This document shows, one piece after another, positions 57,001 through 64,000 of a stretch of 64,000 nucleotides of DNA (position 1 is its first letter; each line of letters opens with the position of its first letter). The translations under genes and the position numbers were made by a program. Where the stretch lies: assembly GCF_015832195.1 (NCBI RefSeq), contig NC_052021.1:29476786-29540785 (forward strand), in the 5' to 3' direction. Source of the DNA: Motacilla alba alba (Eukaryota > Chordata > Aves > Passeriformes > Motacillidae). Below the pieces are notes generated by a model, which saw only the letters and a program-made list of their open reading frames with translations, had not been told where the DNA came from and did not search any database.

Positions 57001-58183
57001 ATTTTGGCCCTCATGGGAAAAACAAATGCATCACTGGGCTGAAACTGGAGAACTGCTTTGAAGAGAGATCAGAGTTTCCTTATTCAGTACAGACAAAGGG
57101 GAAATGCTCCTGATGGCCAAGGAATGCAGACAGTTATTTAGTATCCTTGGATCATCCACAGAAAACACCACAAATATAGGGAGACAGGTAAGCAGGAATT
57201 TTAGCACAAAAAACATAACCACTGCCACCACAGAACCCTTTAGAAGCAGCAGAATATCTTCAGGAAATCCTGACCACTGCTAAATGACATAAGTCCAGCA
57301 AATACAGCTCAAATGTTGTACAGTGCTACAGAAAGAAAAATTGCAAAGAGGAGTTGATATGGGAATACAAGCAATGAAAAGAACAGGTTAAAAAAGAGTC
57401 TTTCTGCAAAGCAGTTTAGCTCATAAAGAGTAGAACTGCACATGACTAGATCAGAGCCTTAGCACTACTTGGATAAGATCTAACACGAACCAAGAGGCCT
57501 GACAAAACCCCCCAACAAACCAAAAGCCCACACACCTTTTCTCCAGCTTTGAAGAGAATAATATTCTCTCCAATGAATGAAGGACATAGATTTTATTTCT
57601 TTCCATTATTTACTCAAGACCAAATCAGTAAATAATGTCTTATGAAAGTGATTTGGATTTATCAAAGTAAGACTGAGTGAAACGATTATTTCCCTTTGGT
57701 TACATAACACAGTAATATAATTACAACATCTATGTTGTCCTGGAAAGAGACCCATAATTTGGTGTGGCAGAAAAGCAAACCAAGCAAGTAAGAGGAGGCA
57801 CAGATTAGCTAGTAACCAGGCAAAATTCAGAAAGGCAAAGGCTTGCCCCCACACAAACCCAAAGCGCCTCAAGAAAGTAACTGCAACTTTCATTTGTTCA
57901 TTTTTACTTCAAGCAAAGCACATTTTGTGGTTAGAGTGCAATCACAACACCAAAGCTGCCACTTTGCAAATCAGAACTGCCCTACAACTATAATTACTAC
58001 AAACTGAGGAAACACAGGCCTTGCTTAGTCGAGAATGAGCAAAAGTGCTCAAAAATATACCTTGTACATTCGATTAATGTGACCTTCAGTCGACCTTCTG
58101 TCAATAGAAAATCCTGTATACAGAGGTCTCGATCTTCATATTCATCAGCTGGCAACACTTGACATGGAAAAAATGGCTTGAAC
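25092..58183 (-). CDS. PDZD8: PDZ domain-containing protein 8, exons 2-5
   Basis: PDZD8 is an ER membrane protein with a lipid-transfer SMP domain. It tethers the ER to late endosomes/lysosomes (through Rab7) and to mitochondria. The minus-strand coding exons, in transcript order, are 58183-58061, 54068-53966, 28492-28330 and 27286-25092. Phases join perfectly and give 860 complete residues plus a split first codon, against about 862 residues for the same part of the 1154-residue human protein. In order the product contains the end of the SMP domain, a linker, a PDZ domain with a GLTL binding loop, a disordered Ser/Pro-rich stretch with a PPVPPRP motif, a C2-like beta domain, a Cys/His C1 zinc finger and a C-terminal coiled coil. 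The first exon (ER anchor and most of SMP) lies beyond 64000. Confidence 0.97.
27287..28329 (-). other. PDZD8: PDZD8 intron 4 (1.0 kb)
   Basis: It is AT-rich with a TTTTG/TTTG low-complexity patch near 28073-28100. I recognise nothing else. Confidence 0.85.
28330..28492 (-). CDS. PDZD8: PDZD8 exon 4: most of the PDZ domain
   Basis: The exon runs from AELVKGNLQSVGLTLRLVQ through GHVVIETVTPNSPAAAADLQ to RGDRLLAIG, and ends with the first base of a split Ser codon. GLTL is the carboxylate-binding loop. The acceptor is tgtctctgcag and the donor gtgagt. Its 163 nt fit phases 0 to 1. Confidence 0.96.
35253..35300. repeat. Tandem duplication, 24-bp unit x2
   Basis: The unit tttctaccattcccaagttg plus acaa is repeated immediately with a single g-to-t difference. 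Confidence 0.95.
39776..39940. repeat. Unclassified dispersed repeat, copy A
   Basis: These 165 bp align without large gaps to 41675-41838, at roughly 75-80% identity by eye. Shared blocks include aaacccagcttg, gggactgtg, attaaattgaaaattgaaca against atttaattgaaaattgaaca, accatacaa and gagaaataaat. I do not recognise the family. The AATAAA-bearing end would suit the end of a long terminal repeat or other retroelement, but no terminal motif confirms that. Confidence 0.7.
41330..41660. other. GC-rich block of unknown origin
   Basis: This roughly 330-bp stretch is conspicuously GC-rich compared with the AT-rich intron. It directly abuts repeat copy B. Frames of 68-101 codons on opposite strands mirror each other and show no domain. 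It could be the rest of the same inserted element, absent or lost from copy A. Confidence 0.5.
41675..41838. repeat. Unclassified dispersed repeat, copy B
   Basis: This is the partner of the copy at 39776-39940, in the same orientation 1.9 kb away. It is flanked on the left by a GC-rich block and followed 180 bp later by an A31 tract. Divergence between the copies argues for two old insertions of one family or an old local duplication. Confidence 0.7.
42015..42045. repeat. A31 homopolymer tract
   Basis: An uninterrupted run of 31 A is followed by an AG-rich patch. It could be the poly(A) end of an insertion or a simple expansion. No matching target-site duplication was seen. Confidence 0.9.
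44190..44295 (+). mobile_element. CR1 LINE fragment, 3' end
   Basis: The segment gagaccagattacctccaga followed by ggtcccttccc and ctaaattactgattcta matches the CR1 tail (gaccagatgacctccagagg, tcccttccaacc, gattctatga). It lies antisense to PDZD8 transcription. The 5' limit is uncertain. Confidence 0.75.
44457..44514. repeat. Tandem duplication, 29-bp unit x2
   Basis: The unit beginning ttccacactagctaaatatt is repeated head to tail. The first 22 bp are identical and a few differences lie near the 3' end. Confidence 0.95.
53966..54068 (-). CDS. PDZD8: PDZD8 exon 3: linker before the PDZ domain
   Basis: The exon reads LLVFGSYERETNVHCTMELS then SNVWEEKSRSSIKT, matching the human linker. The acceptor is ttctatttcag. 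The donor (ACG then gtaaaa) lacks the G at +5 and precedes a 25.5-kb intron. Confidence 0.95.
54333..54360. repeat. Poly-T tract (T7-G-T20)
   Basis: This homopolymer run in PDZD8 intron 2 is poly(A) on the transcribed strand. Confidence 0.9.
56845..56893. repeat. Perfect 15-bp inverted repeat with 19-nt loop
   Basis: The left arm cactgagagctcaga (56845-56859) is the exact reverse complement of tctgagctctcagtg (56879-56893). Pairing does not continue outside or inside the arms. Transcripts of either strand could form the hairpin. Confidence 0.95.
58061..58183 (-). CDS. PDZD8: PDZD8 exon 2: end of SMP domain and linker
   Basis: On the - strand the exon lies between tatatttttcag and gtatat. 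It reads FKPFFPCQVLPADEYEDRDL, then an IQDFLLTEGRLKV segment and LIECT, ending in a split Arg. This closely matches human PDZD8, and its 123 nt fit phases 2 to 2. Confidence 0.96.
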
Positions 58184-61100
58184 CTGAAAAATATAGAAGA
58201 AACTTCTCTTAATTCACATTACACAACATGAACACACAAAAATATCAAAAAGGTAAAAGGACAACAGTGAATGCTTAACACTCTTTAAAAAGAGAAATGC
58301 TGCCATTGCTATGCAGTCGTTGGTCAAAAGGAATGAGTAGGAGCTCCTAAAGCTTTTTGAATGCAGCAGACTGGACAATACAAACAAAAATTGCTTCACA
58401 GGAATAGATTGAATGACATTTACTAGCACAGATAATTTTTAGGAAGTGGGAAGCTGGTAAAAATCACATGGTATTTTTACGATTGCAAACATGATTTAAC
58501 ACAAGAGTCCTACTGCAGTAAATAGCTTACCAGGTCTTTAAGATAATCTGCATAAACATCACAGCATAGAAAGATGAAAATGTGCTATGACCCCAAAGCT
58601 TAAACTTTTTATGACAGTACTGTTGGTGCACCCTAATGAACAGTTCACTTTAGTTACACAGATTGATTCTTCTCTCACTTTGTAAAAAACTTCAAGTGGC
58701 TCTTCTTAGCCAGTCTTCTTGAATAAAAATAAAGATACAGGTATTCTAAACATTTACCCTTCAGCTTTATTTCCCTCACTGCAGCGTGTGATTCACAGGA
58801 AAAGCAGTTCATGTTCCAGATAACTGTGCAAAACACCAGCTATCTCGCCACATAATTCTCTCTCTTTGATTAGAAAATGCTGAGTTATAAATACCAATTT
58901 GGTTTCTAAGTGATAGTGCTCTGGTGTCGGACACAGCCCTGATCTGAGGGAGGGAAGGAGGGGGAGAGGCTGCACAGCTGCAGCCCCATCACATGGCTGA
59001 CACACACAGCAAGGGCCACAACCCTGCACAAAGAATGATATCACAGCATCTGTGCTAAAGTTTTTGAAAAAAAAAAAAAAAGGTCTTAGAGGGTATTCCT
59101 TCTGTCTTTATTTATTGCTGTCATTTCCCAGCACTGCCTTGTGCCTTGGTTTCCATCCTTGTCACTGGTGCAGCCTCCCAGCAAGTATTTGTGTGGAGAC
59201 TCACAAATAGCAGGAAAGGAGCAGCAGAGCCTGCAGGATGGCTCTGCCATTTCATGAGAAAGAACTCTTTCATAAGCACTGTTTGCTCAACCATCAGAGG
59301 CATCTGCTTGTCACATTCAGAGATCACAATATGTTCAGGAAACAGTCACATGGAGCTGAACTGAAGAGTTTCAGAAACTCAAATAAATAATTAAGCATCC
59401 TTTAACTGTCAGCACACACTTTGGGAGGGAGCTCCATGCTCTGATTCCAGACACTTCGGTTCTGTACGAGCAACAGCCTCATACAGAGCCATGAGAAAGT
59501 AATTTCTTTTGTTCTCTTTGTGAATAAACACAACTCAACACTCCAGCTATTTTCCTGAAATCCAATTCAACTCCTAACTTTAATTTGGTTCCAAGTTTCT
59601 CCCTCATTAACTCCTTCATAAAGAAAACCATTTTGAAATATGTCACATAAAAATAGTCAGTTTTAAATCCTTCTTTTTTTTTTTTTTTTAAGTCTTGTGC
59701 ATGAAAAATATGAGGCTATTAAATCACTCTGGCCATGGTTTAGGTTTATGAGTGTACCACAAACAACTAACTCAAAATATGCCTTGTTCAAGTACTGACT
59801 GATCTGGTACTTTACTCATAATCTTCCTTTATAGTTCTTGAATTTCTAAAGTAATAGCAAACATCATAATGGTAGGTTTAAAAAACACCAAGATGACCCC
59901 ACTGTTTTGATTCTGCAAAACTTCATCCCAGTTCAGGGCCTGATCACCTCCCAAGCCAAACTCACCCCACGTTTCTCACTTTAAGCACAAGCAAGGGTAC
60001 CCTGGCTCCTGTTAGGAATGATTTTATCCCCTCAAAATACTGACTGAGCTAAGATTTTATTAGGCAGAAAATGATGAGTTAGGGAAGCACACTGGAAAAT
60101 AATAATAAGTTTTGAGTGAATAGGTACTTGTAAGTTTGAAGATTTTTAAGCACTAATAAACTGTTCAGTTAGTACTAGCAACTGCCAATACTCCTTCTCC
60201 CAAATCTATTATAGTTTTCCATGGGAGCAAACTAACTATCAACAACCATTCTGAGCTTCAGTGACTTACTGAAACAAGACTTCTGGCAAAAAAAAAAAGG
60301 TAAAGGAAGAGGATTCAGTAGGCTACCATCTCTCCCAATTTCTGCAAATTCCATGTTTAAAAGTGTTGGTATTTCACAGGTCTTTCACTTATGTATGCAC
60401 ACATCCTGCAGGACATTTACAAGAACACAAACTTGGACAAACCCATTTTATATCCTAAAATTAAGAACAGAAAAGCAAAATAACTGACTGAAACATTCCA
60501 GCAAGGATGCAGACATATCCACCTACACATTCAAACTAAAAACATCATCCTCTAGTGACTTCAGAACAAAGTGTTAGTACAACACATACTGCAAGCCTTT
60601 GCTGCAGCACAGAATAATGAAATAATGCCCAGAAAAAGCTATTTTCCTTCCTAGATTAAGACAATGTTTATTGTAATTTTGATTTCTATTTTCAAAATCC
60701 TTTAAAAAAAAACTTTATACAAGAATGAATTAAAGACTAATTAATTTTAAAATACCAATACAGTTATATACATTAATATATAAAACACTAAGCAGTGCAT
60801 GAGGGACTTGCTGCAGCACCACTTAAATTTTCTACAAATATGGGATTAAAAGGCAGTCTCAACATCATGTTTCATTTTCAACAAGCACTTATGTTCACAT
60901 TCTTATCACAACTAATTTGCAAAACCATTAGCAAAAAAGGAACACATCACCTATTTTCATTGGCACTAGCAACATAAAAAGAGCTGAATATCTCACATTA
61001 AATGCATTTTTAATGTTTTAGTGCTGCTTTGGAGCCTTCCAAATTTATATCATAGCACTTATCTATTTAATTTACAGAGAGTTTGTGCTTTTTCCAAAAT

Positions 61101-64000
61101 TAAACATTGGACAAATTACTACTTCCTGCAGAGTTCAATTACATACTAGGGAATTGAACTGTTGTCAGAATATTTAAGTGCAAGACAACACGATTTATTT
61201 GGAAAGACTTTCCCACTGGGAGTTGGTGAACTAAGACTCAAATGGGAACTGCTGGTAACAGGGTGGGACCATTCCCTCGTGTTGTAAAACCACACACAGG
61301 AAATCCATGCTCCCAACAGGTCGGGCATCACAGGCTCTCCCACCTTTTTCCCCATGGTAGGAGAAGCCTGTGAACTTCCCCACCTTTTAAAAGCAGGGCA
61401 CACCTTCTTACAGAGCCATCATCCCTCTCCTCCTGTTTGGCAGGACTGCAGCAGGCCAGCAATGGATGCTCCCTCTGCAGAAAGTCTTTAAAAGTGCTTT
61501 ATATGAAATGCTTAGTGTCTTTTCAACTTGTTTTTAAACTACCAGAGTCCCTCCACAAACTCATCTTACTTCTCCAAAGGTCTGAAATTCAGACAGCACA
61601 CTCTTAAGAAAAAGCTAGCTAAAACTTAGCATTAATATGAAGAGGAATATCCATCAATCATGTGACATTTAAGCAAATGAAAAAAACCCAACCCTACAGA
61701 AACGATATTAAAAAGAAGCTGTAGCACAGTGAGTGTTTCTTGACAAATATTGCAAGATACAAACAGCAAAAATTCCTCCTTCACGTGAGGAATTAGTCAG
61801 ATGATTATACTGAAAGTAATTAAGATAAAGTTACTGAATTAATATATAGGATTAAAGGTAGATACTAAAATAGCACAATACTAAGCTCTTCCATACACAA
61901 AGCACAGCAAAAATGTTTCCAGCCGCTGCAGGCAGTGTCTCCTTGACGTGAAGGACTTCCACACTCCCTTCATGCCAGACTTCAGAGTCACTTCAGTGGC
62001 TCATTCCCTCTCACCACCACCTTCCTCAAAGTCTAGATCAAAAGTGTATCCAGAAAAACCCCAAGCACATTAAGCTTCTTCCCTTCCCTGTGAGTGCTTT
62101 CAGCCCCAGAAAGGGGAGAATTCTCCCTTCCAGCTGGCGGTTCTGGGAGGCAGAACTCATCTGCTTGGAACAAGTCTGGATCTGGTGATTTAATTTTGAA
62201 GATGTCTGACCTACATTGCCTTTAATTTAAATTCACTATTCTGTGATGATTGTTTTGTGGTCCTTTAGCCAACTTTTAACAGAGAAGAGGACAGAAGTCT
62301 TTTATACCTTAGTTTAATTAACATAATCCCCAAATTAACTGCTCGCACAGTACCTACTGAACAATATTTTTAGTTGTATGAGAAAATCTATTGAGAACTA
62401 AAAAAAATTGATTTATCTGGTATGATAACCATATGCTTCTGTGTCTGCTCATTGCTTCAGTTAAGAATATCCAGAATCACAGTAAAAAAACCAACAATTG
62501 TTCAGAGCTAAACAGAGCCAGAAACAAAATTCAAAAGCTGTCAGTATTCCATCTCCTGCTTGGAGAAGTAGAAAGTCTTATGGTTTCATTTCTAAGGGCA
62601 GAAAGAAGTGGGATTTTATAGAGCTTATGGTAAAAAGTGTGAATATTTTTCTAAAATAAGATATTGGAAAAGTTTTAAATTATTCTCTGGTTTTATAAAG
62701 GAAGTTTGGTATCTAAAACAGCGTTTAAAATTACTGAATATCTGTTTAAGACCACATTAAACACTTGAATGATGTGAATCTCAGCACTACTCTATTGACA
62801 TAAAGATAAAACATTTTCAGGTTTGGGAATTTTGAAGTTACATTAACTGAACATTAGAATTTTAATAAAGAGCAAAAAAGATTTTAAACCCTAGAAGAAT
62901 CAATCATCCAAAAATGCAAGCATCTTCAGCATGAAGCAATTTTGAATGCATTGCAAGTCTCAATTTTCATCTAGAATATTAAGCAAAATTCTATCACAAT
63001 CTTAAGAGAGACTGTGTTTAGAAGATTTCAATTTTGCAAGTGCTACTATATGTGGAGATTATTTTATCTAAAATACTGTTGAAAGAATAACTGCTGGATT
63101 TATTTCCAGTTTGAGGATTAATCAAAAGGTTCAACTAACTACACAACAGAATTGAGATATTTTTAGATTGTGTTTTTCACCAGAGTCACAGAAACACAAG
63201 TCAGGCTCTTGTAAAGCATGTAAATTTCAAAGAAGGATTGAGAACAGATATTTTAAGATGTAAATAAGTCCTCTATTGTTACACTACATTTAAGGTGAAG
63301 TTTTACTTCTACAAAAATTCTAAAATATTACAATCCACTCCTAAAAAGACATCGTCACCTTAATAAGATCCTAAAAGTGCTTATCAGCTAACATTTACAC
63401 TTGTCAGGTATTATAATGTAAACAGCTTATATCATTCTCCACACTGAAGATATAAAATGAGGTTTATCCTTATTTTGAACAAAAAATAGTAGCAGTACTG
63501 ATTTCTCTATAGATTTTGTTATAGATTTACAAAAGCAATTCTCCAGCTTCCACTAATTTCTCAAGGATAATGCTGTTGAACTGTATCAGTATTTACACGC
63601 AGGGACTTCAACAATTCAAATTACAGTAGATTTCTATAACGAATAAGACTAATTTCAGCTTTACTCACAGCTATGAAAATCTGACTTACAAGCAGCCTGA
63701 AAAAACCATTGCAATAAGATGGTGTTTATTTCTAGGAAGCTTTATGGTAAACTGCAAATCAGATCTAGTAATCCACCCACTCACTGTCTTACAGGATATT
63801 CTGCCACCCACATGTAGGAGGCTCATACACACAAGGTCTCAATATATGAACAGTCCCTTTTTTTTAAACCAAGACCTCAAAAGAAAAAAAAAAAAGGCAA
63901 GAATTTAACTAGCCTTTTTTTCTTCAAAGAAGTTTCACACATTTCCAGTTTCTTAAAATAGTCTTCTTTCTTCTCAGTAATTCTGAGGGTATACCTTGAA
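58184..64000 (-). other. PDZD8: PDZD8 intron 1 (partial)
   Basis: AT-rich intron reaching the window end. No sign of the SMP-coding first exon is present. Homopolymer runs occur near 59.07 and 59.68 kb. A more balanced-composition patch at 61.2-61.5 kb has no recognisable identity. Confidence 0.8.

Larger units (their letters stand above)
54069..58060 (-). other. PDZD8: PDZD8 intron 2 (4.0 kb)
   Basis: It contains a T7-G-T20 tract at 54333-54360 and a 15-bp perfect inverted repeat at 56845-56893. I see no exon or recognisable transposon. Confidence 0.8.

Overview
This is vertebrate genomic DNA, almost certainly from a bird. Its coding sequence is split by GT-AG introns, the non-coding DNA is AT-rich, and the recognisable interspersed repeats are CR1 LINE fragments of the avian/sauropsid kind. 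Nothing in the sequence fixes the order. The window holds parts of two genes in convergent (tail-to-tail) orientation: SLC18A2 (vesicular monoamine transporter 2, VMAT2) on the + strand and PDZD8 (an ER-anchored lipid-transfer and contact-site protein) on the - strand. The same pair is adjacent in mammals, so this is conserved synteny.

Layout. Positions 1-3882 are an SLC18A2 intron. The 13 last coding exons of SLC18A2 run from 3883 to 20100 and match human residues 155-514; the exons for the first ~154 residues lie upstream of the window. The SLC18A2 3' UTR follows to about 21.56 kb, or possibly to about 22.33 kb. A gap of roughly 1 kb or less separates it from the 3' UTR of PDZD8, which occupies about 22.7-25.09 kb on the - strand. 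PDZD8 coding exons lie at 25092-27286, 28330-28492, 53966-54068 and 58061-58183. The large first PDZD8 exon, expected to hold the ER anchor and most of the SMP domain, lies beyond 64000. The rest of the right two thirds is PDZD8 intron, including one of 25.5 kb.

Both reading frames are intact: all exon phases join and there are no premature stops. The two genes work separately. VMAT2 loads monoamines into synaptic and secretory vesicles, while PDZD8 moves lipids and tethers the ER to late endosomes and mitochondria. No operon-like or defence system is present, and I found no evidence for a wholly new gene system.

The more interesting points are small. VMAT2 carries a VMAT1-like phenylalanine at the position of human Tyr433, a known ligand-selectivity site. 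Its acidic C-terminal tail has one serine where mammals have two phospho-serines. A dense CpG patch lies inside the last PDZD8 exon and coincides with Ala/Gly-rich substitutions. A weak 5' splice site precedes the 25.5-kb intron. Two intronic palindromes or hairpins and a pair of related, unclassified repeat copies were also found.
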